64,000 nt of DNA from Astragalus membranaceus (GCA_039519185.1 CM076848.1:122756203-122820202), one strand, 5' to 3'; shown: positions 33,197 to 44,639, counted from the stretch's first letter. Translations and numbers: made by a program. Notes: generated by a model from the letters alone, not told the origin.

Positions 33197-34632
33197 ACAA
33201 TCATATGAACCCATAGTTCATTTGCATTATTCTTTACCACGTAGGACTCATAGTCCGCTTTGTTATCAATAAAACATATCTGCACACGTATGCTATTATT
33301 CGGTTTTTCGAAACGATTTGCACATCAAAAGTATTTTATAAAACCTTTTTGAAACATACCCAAAATCATGGCATTATAAGCCTAATATCATTATAGAAGG
33401 GTTAGGAAAGGATTAGGAGAGGATTGGAATCGAAACGGAATCATTTAGGGCACTTTGAAAAATTTGGACAGAACCATGCGCACGGATCGTGCCCCTGGGA
33501 CGCACGGATCGTGCTCATGCGCACGGATCGTGCCACTGGGACGCACGGATCGTGCGCCCTGTTAAACAATTTGAAAATCCGAAACCGAACCAGGCGCACA
33601 GAACGTGCCCCTGGGACGCACGGATCGTGCTCATTTGACAGCATTGCAAAAATAGCCTTTTTCATGAAAATTCGCTTTCCGATTAATCCGAAACTCGCTC
33701 CGATCGATTCCTAACGCGAAAACAGATCATACCAGGCAATATTCCAGTCCAATCAACATCAAACATTCAAGAAATTCAATCAAAAACCCAACAATTACGA
33801 ATTTCGTCAAAACGCAATATATTCCAAAATAACGTTTTCGACTCAGAATCTTTCGAAACCAAGTCACACAAAAATGCATTTCAAAACGGAATAAGCCTAA
33901 ACGTGAGTAAAACTCACCTTTGAAGCGAGAGTCGATATCGAGCCGAATTTGCCGAGACTTGAAAACTCTCGAACAGAGCCCTATTTCACCAAACCGCTCC
34001 AAACTTCGATTCGAACTTCACAACGCGATCAATCCGCTCCTAGCTTTGATCCTAAACATTCCCCAATCATCGACACAACCTATCAATCCTTGATTTCAAC
34101 AAATTTCCAACAAAACCCTCTAAATTTCGTAGGTCACAAAAAGGGGGAAAAATTGGATGAAATCTTACCTAGCTCTTGGGTTTTGGAGAGGGAGGTGAGA
34201 AGATGAAGGTGATGAAGTGTGGAGCTTGGGGGATGATCCTTCTTGTTCTTCTTTCTTCTTTCTCTTCTTCTCTCTTTTCTTCTTTCTTTTCTTCTTTCCT
34301 CTTCTCTACGTTTCCTTTCTTTCTTTCCTTTCTTTCCTTTATTCTTTTCTTTCTTTTATTCTAATTAAGTGGTAATATGGTCAAATGACCATATTGCCCT
34401 TAATCTCTTATTTCTTGCTATCGGTTTAGCGATCCTGCGACGACCGAATAATTACCTTAGCACTCAATAATTTTACTAATCAAGCACTAAATTGAATTGG
34501 GTTAACATCCAAATAATTCGCCTAATTATTTTGTGGATGTTACAGTGCGATAGGCTCTCGCACTTCCCCTTTACTTTTCTTCCTTGACTTGTTAAGTGTT
34601 TCTAACCGTTCTTTACTCTCTTTACAGGTGAA

Positions 34633-35599
34633 ATGGCCAGCGTTGGTTACGAATATCTGATGAGGAAGGCCAGGAAAGGAAGAAAGCCTCAACCTGCACC
34701 TTCTCCAACTGTCAACATTCCTTCTTCGGAGGAGAGGGGAACTAACCCTGGTGGTGATAAGGGGGACGACGGGTTCGTGGCCGTCCCAAATTTTGGAAAG
34801 AAAAGGGATCACTCTCATCATGCTGCTGGGACCAGCGGGAGAGATGTTGAGGTTGACCCCCCCCCCCCCCCTTCACAAGAAAACAAAGGGGGTGAAGGAG
34901 AAGGACGCTCAGAAGAGACCGTCCTCCAATATCGACTTGGACGATCTCTCTGAATCAGATTTTGACCGCTTTCATCAAGATCCCCTCCTCTTCATGGTTG
35001 AAGTGGCCAAGGCGGGCTCTCGTGATCGCCAAACTTAAGCAAGGGGAGGCGGAGCGGACTGCAGGTAAGCGTCTTCTTGCTCAAAACTTATGGTTGGAAA
35101 GTGATAACTTAGATAACACCGATAAGCTGAGTCGTGCTTATGAATATATCTCAGAGTTTCAGAGGAGCTAGAGTCTGTCAAGAAGAAACTTCAACAGTCC
35201 GAGTCCGCCCTCAAGCCCATTGTTGATGCCCTTGATGAGGCCAAGAAGTCGCTCTCCTTTGTGGCTAAAGAGCAGGATGACGCTCTGGCCGCCAAAGCTG
35301 AAGCGGAGAAGAAAGTGAAATCTGGGAAGACCAAAATCAACGGGTTGTCGGACAAGGTCAAGGGGCTGGAAAAGGAGGTTGGTGGTCTGAAGAAGAACCT
35401 TAGCATTTTGAAGAAAGAGCGGGATGATGCTTTGGAGGATTATGATCGGCTGATCGAGTCTACGTTGGCCATATGCAAGGAGCGGTTTAATGAAGCCTTG
35501 GCTCAGGTGCAATATGTCTATCCCAACCATGAGATCGATCCTAACATCATCAACAATTCCCACTCCCTCAGAGGCGGCCATATTGTCTATCCTGCGTAG
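34633..35599 (+). pseudogene. Antisense accessory ORF of element E, coiled-coil
   Basis: Plus-strand frames run opposite to pol. A splice-acceptor-like stretch (ttctttactctctttacag) ends at 34627. Then come MASVGYEYLMRKARKGRK, a Pro-rich run over a C homopolymer (34857-34870) where the frame breaks, DLDDLSESDFDRFHQDPLLF, and a heptad-rich coiled coil from about 35172 (EQDDALAAKAEAEKKVKSGK ... KVKGLEKEVGGL). It ends ERFNEALAQVQYVYPNHE. Similar coiled-coil ends occur in the antisense or extra ORFs of Tat-lineage elements annotated as gypsy-type transposon proteins. Upstream exons are lost at 34545. Function is unknown. Confidence 0.6.
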
Positions 35600-36133
35600 A
35601 AGGATGAGCAGGGAAAGACTATAAGAGAGGAGTCCATTGTTTTTGAGTGTCCCCTGTAACTTTTTGTAATTTCTGTTTTTTTTGTTTTCTTTCCAATGGT
35701 CGCCTCTTTTGTTGTAAAATGCACTTAATGGAGCTCGGCGTTTTTTCCAGGTAACTTTTATCAATGCTTTGCCCGTTCTTTTAAGTATGACCGACCTTTT
35801 ACTTTATCTTGGGCTCATTTTATCCTGTATGAGCAGTCTTATATCTTGTTGTTCATTCTCAAGTCGTGGTCGTTCTTTTGTTCTATTTTAATCGTGTTAC
35901 TCGCAAGTACGTGCGGTCGTCCACAGGCAGTTTACCGAATTTCTATCCAAATTGAACTCGCCCTTGTGGGTGTGGCCATCTTTTAAGTCGCTTCTTTTGT
36001 AGCTTAAATCGATTAAGTACATTCAGACCCACTAGCAGTTTACCAAACTCGGTTTGAGTTTAACTCGCCTTGCAGGTTGTATGTTATGGACGGGAATATA
36101 AATTTGAACACAAAGTCATAAAAATGCCTTGTC
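35600..36133. other. Spacer between the accessory ORF and pol of E
   Basis: This is T-rich sequence with no domain. Two related segments containing cagtttaccgaa / cagtttaccaaa and aactcgccttg words (about 35927-35965 and 36029-36075) suggest a diverged direct repeat of about 100 bases. Confidence 0.4.
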
Positions 36134-36163
36134 TTTATTGACGGACGGGCGGGCGTCAATAAA
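36134..36163. terminator. Hairpin with AATAAA on both strands between convergent E genes
   Basis: TTTATTGACG at 36134-36143 pairs perfectly with CGTCAATAAA at 36154-36163 across a 10-base loop. Each strand therefore reads CGTCAATAAA. It lies between the end of the plus-strand accessory ORF (35599) and the end of the minus-strand pol (about 36156), where both transcripts need 3' ends. The polyadenylation role is inferred. Confidence 0.5.
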
Positions 36164-37250
36164 AAACCCAGTGGGAAAAAGAGTGTCCTGCCCAGTTTTT
36201 ACTATTCATTGTCTTACATGATATTCTCCCAATGTTTACAATCAAATATTTTCGAATGAAATATCTCCTGAGGTTCATCGCGTTCCAAGTCCTAGGGATC
36301 ACTCCACCGCTCATCGTTTGGAGTCGGTAAGCGCCCTTCCCGTCTTCGAGACGACCCGGTAAGTCCCTTCCCATTTTGCGGCAAGCTTGCCTTGGGATGC
36401 ATTTTTCTATTCTATGTCTGCCTTTCTGAGTACGAGCTGCCCAATGGAGAAATTCCGGGGATGATTTTGGCGTTGTGTCTGGTTGCCATTCCTTGTTTGA
36501 TGAGCGCCTCCCTTAATGCGGCCTTGGTGCGAAGTTCCTCAATCAGGTCCAACTCTTCTTTGATCGCTTGATCGTTTTCTTGAGGTGGCTTTGGATTGGC
36601 CGTTCTCCAGCTGAGTTCACCGATCTCGACCGGGATGAGGGTGTCCGTTCCATAAACCATTTTGAATGGAGCCTCTCCAGTACGTAGTTGAATGAGGGGT
36701 CGTTCTATACGCCCATAGTACGTATGGGAGCTCTTCTGCCCATTTCCCCTTGGCCTCATCTAATCGCCTCATCAACCCGCGCAAGATAACTCTGTTGGCG
36801 GCCTCTGTCTGGCCGTTGGTCTGAGGGTGTTCGACTGAGGTGAAGCGCTACTTCACCCCTAATTCTGTCATGAACTCTTGGAAGTTTTTATCTGTGAACA
36901 AGGTACGTTATCTGAGACCAACACTTCAGGGATCCCAAATCGGACCTGGATGTTCTTCTTGAAAAATTTCAAATAGTTCCTAGATGTGATGGTCGCCAGA
37001 GGTTCGGCTTCAATCCACTTGGTGAAATAGTCCACTGCAACAATCAGGTATTTCAATTGCCCAGGGGCGACTGAAAATGGACCCAAGAGGCCGATCCCCC
37101 ACCAGGCAAACGGCCATGGTGTAGTCATGCTGCTTAATTCGACTGGGGGAGCAACATGGATGTCGGCATGTCGCTGGCACTTGTCACATTTTTTCACTAA
37201 CTTGCCCGCATCTTCATCAACACTGGCATGGAAAATCCTTATCGAAAGAG
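36156..37250 (-). pseudogene. Integrase of element E
   Basis: The end of the zinc finger (CDKCQRHADIHVAPPVEL) is followed by LKYLIVAVDYFTKWIEAEPL with the first Asp and PEVLVSDN with the second. A frame-shifted stretch near 36780-36850 reads HPQTNGQTEAANRVILRGL and carries the Glu, and GEAPFKMVYGTDTLIPVEIG follows. All three catalytic residues are still visible, but frames change at about 36870 and 36760. The C-terminal tail (36374-36156) has no chromodomain, as expected for Tat elements. Confidence 0.8.
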
Positions 37251-37970
37251 TTTCCCCTCAATGATCGAGTAAGATGATGCTCGCCTTCGTACCAGGCCTG
37301 CTTTTTTGGGATCGTTCGGCTCTTCACCGTCTCTAATATACTTGAGGATGGGGTCGATCCAGCTCTCTTCTAGGTCGACCAAGCAAACATCTGAATCTAG
37401 AGCGACCTCAAGTCGGACAATGGGCTGAGGTAGGACTTTCTGGATCACACTTCTATGGTTTCTAGGGTTTTTCGTGCTGGCCAGTTTGGGCAATATATCC
37501 TCCCTAGTGTTTTCTGATCTAGGGACGTGTTTCACTTCTGCATATTCAAACAGCCTGAGCAATTCTCTCACCCTTGCCAGATATGTGTGCAAGATCACGT
37601 CCTTTGCATAAAATATTTCTTTGATTTGTGATACTGCCAAGAGAGAGTCTGAGTGCAGCTCCACCCTTTTTACGTTGAATTCGCGGGCGAGCAAAAGTCC
37701 AGCAATACATGCTTTGTACTCGGCCTAGTTATTCGAGGTTGAGAATGAGAACGTCAGGGATACTTCAATGGTCGTTCCCTCAGAATTTTCAAGAATCAAG
37801 CCCGCCCCACTGCCCTTGCTGTTGGACGAGCCGTCTACATGTAAGGTCCAGACTGGTTTTATTGTCTCTTCAGGAACTGGGGTCATCTCAGCAAGGAAGT
37901 CAGCCAAAATCTGTGGTTTTATGGCTGTCCTAGAATCATATCTGATGCCAAACTCCGACAGTTAAACCGC
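37239..37970 (-). pseudogene. Second (archaeal-type) RNase H of element E
   Basis: WTLHVDGSSNSKGSGAGLIL carries the first catalytic Asp. After a stop near 37724 the frame resumes with FNVKRVELHSDSLLAVSQI (catalytic Asp) and AEVKHVPRSENTREDILPKL, the usual end of the domain, though its ADxLAKLA consensus is degraded. This extra RNase H follows the RT-linked one and is diagnostic of Tat/Ogre-type elements. Confidence 0.8.
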
Positions 37971-38189
37971 CCATTTGATCATTCTTCCTGCCAGGTCCGG
38001 CCTGTGGAGGATTTTCCGTATGGTTTGCTCGGTACTTAAGACGATCTGATGGGCCACAAAGTATGACCTTAGTCTTCGAGCAGCCATGACTAATGCTAGA
38101 GTCAACTTCTCAATTTTCTGGTATCTGAGTTCCGGACCTTGGAGGGCCTTACTGGCAAAGTAAATGGTGTTTTTCTTGGAGTCGCCTTC

Positions 38190-39205
38190 TCATACCAGCA
38201 CTGCGGCCAGTGCCTCATCAGTGTTTGCTAGGTAGAGATACAAAGTTTCCCCTAGTTCTAGTGTTGTCAGGATTGAAGGTTGTAGTAGAGCGGTATTCAA
38301 CTGATTCGGTGCTTGCTCGCACTCGGGCGATCGTTCGAACTCGGCCTTCTTCTTCAGCAGTTTGAAGAGTGGAAGTGACTTGTTTGCCACCTTGGCAATG
38401 AAACGTGAAAGTGCGGCCACCATCCCGTTCAATTTCTGAATTTCTTTCTTGATGGTGGGCGGCCTCATCTCTGTTACCGCTTGGCATTTTTCTGGGTTGG
38501 CCTCAATTCCTCTTTCTGTTAGGTAGAAACCCAAAAACTTGCCCGCCCTTACTCCATATGTGCATTTCTCAAGATTTAGCCTGAGCGAGTTTTTACGGGC
38601 CTCTGCAAATACTTCTCTTAGGTCGGCCACATGGTCAGGATCCCCTTTAATTTTAACAATCAAGTCATCCAGGTAGACCTCTAGCACTATGCCTATCTAG
38701 GTTTGGAAGATTTTGTTCATCATTCTTTGGTAGGTCGCTCCTGCATTCTTTAAACCAAAGGGCATAACCCGATAGCAATAATTTCCCTTTTCTGTCATGA
38801 ACACTATCTTCTCTTGGTCAGGTGGGTACATGGCGATCTGGTTGTATCCTGAGTACGCATCTAAGAACAATAGCAATCGGACCCGCTGGCCCTGTCCACA
38901 AGTCGATCAACACTGGAAACTGGGAAAGCATCTTTAGGACATGCTCGACTGACGTCAGTGTGGTCTACACACATGCGCCATTTCCCAATTACTTTTTTGA
39001 CTAAGACCACGTTAGACAACCATGTCGTATACTTGATCTCTATGATGAAGCCGGCCTCGATCAAATCTTCGGCCGCCTTCACGGCAGCTCGTGCCTTTTC
39101 CTCCTTCTGAACACGTCTTCGTTGAGCGACTCACCTGGTTGAAGGGTCGACAGCCAGGTGATGGCATGCAACCTCTAGTGGAATCCCTGGCATATCTTCC
39201 GCACT
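38190..39205 (-). pseudogene. Reverse transcriptase and first RNase H of element E
   Basis: AEDLIEAGFIIEIKYTTWLS with NVVLVKK opens the RT. KWRMCVDHTDVSRACPKDAF stands where DYTDLNKACPKD is normal. After a shift the catalytic region reads EVYLDDLIVKIKGDPDHV (YLDD), then LNLEKCTYGVRAGKFLGFYL and EIQKLNGMVAALSRFI. The RT-linked RNase H begins YLANTDEALAAVLV and breaks off near 38190. Several frames are involved. Confidence 0.85.
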
Positions 39206-40069
39206 CTAGGAGAACAGGTCGGCATGCTCCTTCAAACATTGGGCGAGTTGATCTCGTACTTCTTCTGGGAGATCGTTCCCGATCTTGATTGTCTTTCCCG
39301 GGTCGTTTCCTAGTTGAACTTGAGAGCATTCTCCATCGGGTTCAGGTCTCTTGATTCTTTTCTTAAGCTCTCGAGTTAGGAAGTCGTCTTCTTCCTCTTC
39401 TTCGCTGTCAGGGTCATATCGGGCATCGAAGTCGGCCACGTTGACTTTGTTTCCATCTTTGTTCAAGGCCCCAGCCTTTTTTATTTCGAATTCTCCCTGC
39501 TCCTTATGGCTCATGAAGTGACATCTTCTTCCGGAGTGGAGGTCGGCCAGTAACGTGACCACTTCTTCTTTGTCAGAATAAAACTTCATTTTTAAATGTA
39601 CGGTTGAGGTGACTGCCCCAAGCCTTCCCAGCGTTGGTCGACCTATGATACATTGATACACTGATTTGTATGGTAGCACTAGGAAACCTGTCTTTACGGT
39701 CTTGCACATGGGTTCTTCTGCGTTATCATCTCAGAATGTGACCATAAGCTCTATCATACCAAGAGGTGTCGTGGATGAGCCGTTGAAGCCGGTCAAATCT
39801 GACCCTCAATAGGCTCTGAGATCGTCCTTGGATATTTTTAGGACATTAAGTAGGTCTTCAAAGATAATGTCCCCTGAACTTCCCTGGTCGACCAGGATCC
39901 TTCTTACCTCCACGTTCGCCATCACGGCGGTGACCAAGAGCGGGACGTACTTATTCGGCATACCATCAAGCAAATCGCTATCTCCGAATGCCAAGGGAGG
40001 CCTGTTAGAGAGGGTTCTGGGAGCGGACGTTGAGGCTACGCTCATGATTTCTTTCCACCTTCTTTTCAT
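39206..40069 (-). pseudogene. Protease and linker of element E
   Basis: VRRILVDQGSSGDIIFEDLL carries the retroviral-type aspartic protease site, with Gln in the usual Thr/Ser position of DTGSS. After a break near 39720-39800 the frame continues KSVYQCIIGRPTLGRLGAVT and TVHLKMKFYS, then an acidic run (DPDSEEEEEDDFLTRELKKR) and the lead into RT (ELPEEVRDQLAQCLKEHADL-like). This is the usual order for plant Tat polyproteins. Confidence 0.8.
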
Positions 40070-40084
40070 GGACTTGTTGGTCTC

Positions 40085-41830
40085 TCATCCTTCGATCGGG
40101 CACCCTCCCGTGATTACCATGGCCACTGGTCGCCCCTTGGACTTTCTGTTATCTTCGTCGTCGTCGTCGTCCTCCTTATTACCTCGGCCTACCTCATTGA
40201 TCACTGCTTTCCCACTTTGAGGGGAACGAGTTTCATTCTTCTCTTCTCGCCCGTCCGTCTGTCCCTTCTTCACGTATTGGGTAAGCTTACCCTTTCTAAT
40301 CAATTCCTCAATGTTGTCCTTGAGGGTCATACAATTGTTGGTGTCATGCCCGTTACTACGGTGATATCGGCAATATTTACGGGACGGGCGCTGCCCTTCT
40401 TTGAGAATGAGTGGTTCAGGTCTCTTGATGTCTCTGAATTCTGTATTTGCACATTCAGACAGAATCTGAGCTTACGACGTGTTCAACTTAGTATGATTTG
40501 AGAACTTTCTGGACTTGAAGTCCCTTGACGGGTCTTCTTGATCCCTTCTCGGTCTCTCGCCGCGCTCCCCTTGGGGTTCCTTGGTCGTTCCTCCCGCGGC
40601 GGCTTGTGTCATTATCGCCCTTTCTTCATAGTTCATGAACCTCTGAGACCTGCAGAGGAAAGTTTCTAAATCGGGCGGTTCGTTCACACTAACTTCAATT
40701 TCGAACAAACTTCCAGTACGAAGCCCGTCCCGAAGGAACCATAGTCTCATATCATCTTCTAGTCCCCTTACGTTGGTGGCCTCCTTGTAAAATCGTTCAA
40801 CATAGTCGCGGAGGGTTTCATCAGGTTCTTGTCTGATCGCTTTTAAGATCGCGTGTGATTTAGGTTTCACCCTTGAGGCTGTGAAATGGGAAGAGAAAAC
40901 TCTGGCCAGCTGCTCCCAGGACGAGATGGTGTTCGGCCTCAGCTCCGTGAACCATTCTAAGGCCGGCCCCTCCAGGGTTAAGGGGGAGATCTTGCACTTC
41001 ACTGGCCCGTATGCTCCTCTGTACTGCATCATCAAATCGAAATATCTCAAGTGGGCATCGGGGTCTTTCACACTGTTGTACATTCTCAAGTATGGCGGGG
41101 ATTTTTCAAGAGCACGAGGGATGGGACCCTCGTCAATGTCTCAGGTGAAGGGTCCCATCCTCATGTCGCTCTTTTCTCCGTGAGGTGGTCGGTCCTCGAA
41201 GCGTCGGCCTCGATGACCACGTCGCTCTGGAGAGTACCTGTGGTGATGACGTCGTTCTGGTGAACGCTTCTTTTAATGAGAACGGGCATACTGATCAAAT
41301 GATCTGCTTCTTGACCGGGTGGATGACCCTGACGAGTCATGTGAAGATTCTTGGTAGAGGACTCTTCTGGCCAATAAGTGGAATCAGTCGTGGAGGGCGG
41401 TGTCCTTGGAGGCGGGGATCGGTGGACGAGGTGCCTTCTGGGAGGTGAGGAATGTCTTCTAGATGGGTTCGCCCGATGAAAGGGTGACTCGTGGTTGCGG
41501 CGGCGTGGCTGGGGCGCAGTGTTCACCTGGCCCGAGGCGACCTGCTGCTCTATCTGAGTAAGCTGGTCTTTCTGAATGATGTTCGCTGGGAGTGTGAAAT
41601 CCGTGTATTAGTTCGCATTGCTAGCTATTGAACGATGTTCGCTGGGAGTGTGAAATTGGCTTGTTGGACTAGCCCAGCCGGGCACCTGGGGCGGTGCCTT
41701 CAGCGTTAACCGCGGGGCCTTCTGGAACGAGTGGTGGCTGCTCGGGAATTGCAGCAACACTTCGCAAACATGGAGCCGCCCGCGGTCTTCCTAGTGGAGG
41801 CATGAGAGATGGGGTGGGATAGCGCGTTGG
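40085..41830 (-). pseudogene. Gag of element E
   Basis: The N-terminal part (41526-41161) is Arg/His/Ser-rich (RRHSSPPRRHLVHRSPPP). The capsid domain (41089-40472) reads DPDAHLRYFDLMMQYRGAYG, SPLTLEGPALEWFTEL, ISSWEQLARVFSSHFTASR and LEDDMRLWFLRDGLRTGSLF. The C-terminal part (40330-40085) has IEELIRKGKLTQYVKKG. The organisation and sequence parallel the gag of element F closely. Frameshifts separate the three parts. Confidence 0.85.
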
Positions 41831-41831
41831 A

Positions 41832-41849
41832 TCCCACTGTGGTCGCCAC
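41832..41849 (-). promoter_or_regulatory. Primer-binding site of element E
   Basis: Minus strand: gtggcgaccacagtggga begins right after the LTR end. Element F has the same core, tggcgaccacagtggga, in the same place. I did not identify the tRNA. Confidence 0.7.
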
Positions 41850-42202
41850 TGAACTGTACCTCAAGGTCGGGCAGGATGGCCTGCTGAGGTGTCTAGTCGT
41901 TCTGTTGAGTTGCTTGTCGTGTGCAGAGCTCCGCCCGGGTTGTAGCTGCAATGACACTCCGACGCCAAAGTCAGTGGGGTAAGAATGTGAGCAGAGTAAT
42001 AGTATGGGTCAAAAAATACCTGTCAGCTGAGGTAAGACCTCTATATATATAGTGTCAGGAATTTCGCGGGTAACCGTAGGATTCTGTATGGGTTGATCTG
42101 AGTCGTTGATTTAGTGGACTTAGGTCATCCTTTTCTATCCTGCTTATGGGCCGGTCTCAACCAGTCGTCAACCGGATTGGGCCCTTGGCCCAGTCCAGAA
42201 CA
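41850..42202 (-). repeat. 5' LTR of element E
   Basis: The LTR is 353 bp. On the minus strand it starts TGTTCTGGACTGG, as in F. It has a TATA-like ctatatatatag (42041-42052), then ctgactttggcgtcggagtg, which parallels ctgacttgagcgttggagtg in F, and ends TTCA before the PBS. Its length and layout match the F LTRs. Confidence 0.8.
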
Positions 42203-43691
42203 CGTGGTTTTTGCCCTTTTTGTTTTTTCATGCTTTGCTGTGAAAATAGGTATGCTTATATTGTTTTTTTTGACAAAGTTATCCTTTTTTTTGACAAAGT
42301 TATGCTTTTATTGTTTTTTTCTTTATAAGCATTATGCTTTTACTGTTGTTTATGATAGTTAGAGCCTATTTGGGTTGTTGTGAGTTTTTTTAGTTTTGAA
42401 AGCCAATTTCAAAACCAAAACATGTTTGGTTAAAATGGGGTTGAGTTATTTCTTTTCTTAGTTTCAAAACAGTTTTTCATCAAAGCTAAAAACCAAAAAA
42501 AATTGGTGTTATAACTTTTTCTCCTATTTTTGTTTCATCCACCTTTGATACTCTCACCACCACCAACCAATACCAACCACCACCCTGACCACCGGCGACC
42601 ACCACTCCCACCACTATCAACCACCACTTTGACGACCACCACTCTAATCACTGTCAACCACCGCAAACCACAACCAACCACCACAGACCACCACTCCAAC
42701 CACCCTCGACCACCACTTTAGCGATCGTCAACCACCACCAATCACCACTTTGACCACCATCAACCACCACTCTGACCGCCATCAACCACCACCAACCACC
42801 ACTCTGACCACCACTCCGACCAGTGTCAACCACCGACCACCACTTCCACCATCGTCAACCATCACTCTAACAACTGTCAACCACCAGTTTGACTACCACT
42901 AACCACCACCCTGACCATCCCTTGTCGCCACCACCGACCACCAATAGGATGACCACTGATCCCCACAACTAACTACCACTACGACCACCACCACAGATTA
43001 CCATTCTGACAGGCGTCTACCACCAATAATATAGTTGTAATGTTTTATTTATTTTTAAAACAAACTTTATATATTGTTTGGATTAGGATAAGTTTATGAT
43101 GAATATTTATTTCTATGTTTATGTTTGTAAATGATATTGATTCTTGAAAATTTCTTAACCGAAAACTGAATTTTGTTTTAGTTTTTGAAATTTATAAAAC
43201 TCAAAACAGAAAATGGTTTGGGTTTTTGAAAAGTTCAAAACGGAAAACAGAAAACCACCCTAAACTGAATTTGGTTTTATTTTATGTTGTGTTTTCATTT
43301 GTTTTCTCCATTTGTCGGATATCAAACAAGGTTGCAAGCACAAACTGCAAGGGTCCCCTCAACGAACGGCTCGGAAAATAGCAAATACTACCCGAAACAT
43401 GTAGTTTGAAAATAGATGATTGTTGATTGATAAAAAATATTATGGTTGATTTGCTTTATGAATGATTATAATCGTTAGAAACACTTGGTAAAGAAAATCT
43501 TTTTTCAAGGAAGTAATTCTAGGTGGAGTATATATGATATCATATGCACTACTTTTTTTATAAAATATCCTTTATACATAAAAGTAGGATACAAAGTTGG
43601 CCAAAAAGTTTTCATTTGGGCAGGAAAAAGTCCGCGAAAATTTAGGTTGTTTTGGTAATTAAAAAATGATATTTGGACATTTATGTCATTT
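42203..43691. other. Gene-free spacer with ACC-rich array
   Basis: There is no gene. Positions 42240-42330 contain repeated ttttttttgacaaagttat words. An ACC-rich array follows at 42536-43025. The flanks at 42363-42520 and 43130-43300 share tttgaaa/ttcaaaac words that could be a loose inverted repeat of an old element. The rest, to the CACTA end at 43692, is AT-rich. Confidence 0.5.
42536..43025. repeat. Imperfect ACC/CCA-rich array
   Basis: The sequence is built from caaccaccac, tgaccacca and ctccgacca words over about 490 bases with strong strand asymmetry: C and A on the plus strand, few G. No fixed period is visible. An open frame across it (His/Pro/Thr-rich) is low complexity. Confidence 0.8.
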
Positions 43692-43727
43692 CACTACAAC
43701 AAAAGTGTTTAAAAAGAGCGCCAACAT

Positions 43728-43970
43728 TAGTAGCACTTTCTAGGTGAGCGCTCCTTATTCCCAACATGCACGTCCAATGAGTAGCGCTTTGTACACGAGC
43801 GCTCCCAATAGCTAAACGCGGGCGTTCAATGAGTAGCGCTTGGTACGTGAGCGGTCCCAGTGGCTAAACACGGAGGTTCAATAAGTAGCGCTTTGTATGT
43901 GAGCGCTCCCTTTGATCAAAACGCGTTCTCCAATGAGGAGCGCTTTTTACGCGAGCGCTACCTATGATCA
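43728..43970. repeat. Left subterminal repeats of CACTA 1
   Basis: About five diverged units of about 52 bases have the form gtagcgctttgtacacgagc followed by gctcccaatagc. Such subterminal repeats bind the transposase in characterised CACTA elements. Confidence 0.75.
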
Positions 43971-44639
43971 GTAAAATTTAATTTATTTTTCTAAAACTTC
44001 CCATTGAAACACTCAGTACTCAAACACTCTCTCACGCAGAAACCCTCACGCAAACACTCAGTCTCTAAATGCCCAAACACTCTCAGTACTCTCTCAACGT
44101 TCCAGAATCTCTCAACCACGCCGTTATCTTAACTCATCCTTTTGAACGCCGCTGAAGGTCCCTGAACGCCGCTGAAGGACCACCATCACTTGCGAAACCT
44201 TGATCGCGAGAAACTTTTCTTCTTCCGTTGACAGGTTCGTTCCTTGTTTTCTTTACTCCTCCTTCGTTTTTCACTTCCCTCTCTATCGTTCATCACCTTC
44301 TTTTGGGATTCTGCAAATCCTAAGTGCAACTATGGACATCACCAAACCTAAATCCCTAACACATTGTTCCTTCTGTTGTAAAAGGTAGGATATTTCTAAC
44401 CCTAAGTTTGCTCCTTCTGTTGTAAAATGTAGTGCTAACTGATTGCTTATCCTCTAACAAGCTCAATTTATCTTCTAATACATTGTTTATGTCTATTGTT
44501 ACTTGCTCTAATATATATATATATATATGTTATAATGGCAGAGCTTAGTTGTTTCCTAGGGTCAAACTTGGAAGATTAATGATGATTAATTATGTATATA
44601 TGTATATATTTCTATCTGTAGAAGCAAACAGTTCAGAGT

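Larger units (their letters stand above)
29234..34544 (-). mobile_element. Rearranged tandem of chromovirus-type element D
   Basis: Read on the plus strand, the order is gag start fragment, partial LTR, PPT complement, integrase C-terminal half, gag start, PBS complement, full LTR. A single element cannot give gag on both sides of an LTR. This is what remains of two elements sharing one LTR, with deletions between integrase and gag. The right border abuts element E. No matching target duplication was found. Confidence 0.8.
32319..34544 (-). repeat. 5' LTR of element D
   Basis: The LTR is 2226 bp, with TGTAACACCCC at the low end and GGATGTTACA at the high end. It carries the conserved hairpin (32722-32748, ACCGAGA/TCTCGGT), a hairpin array (32768-33018), a long TA run, four gcacggatcgtgc palindrome words (33479-33630) and a pyrimidine-rich tract (34245-34365). 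Confidence 0.92.
34545..42202 (-). mobile_element. Tat-type Ty3/gypsy element E, decayed
   Basis: Read on the minus strand: a 353-bp 5' LTR (42202-41850), PBS, Arg-rich gag, protease, RT, a second RNase H of archaeal type, integrase, then a non-coding gap and an ORF in the opposite sense. This order, the extra RNase H and the antisense ORF are features of the Tat lineage (Grande, Retand, RIRE2 relatives). The 3' LTR is missing because D abuts at 34545. Stops and frameshifts break every domain. Confidence 0.85.
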
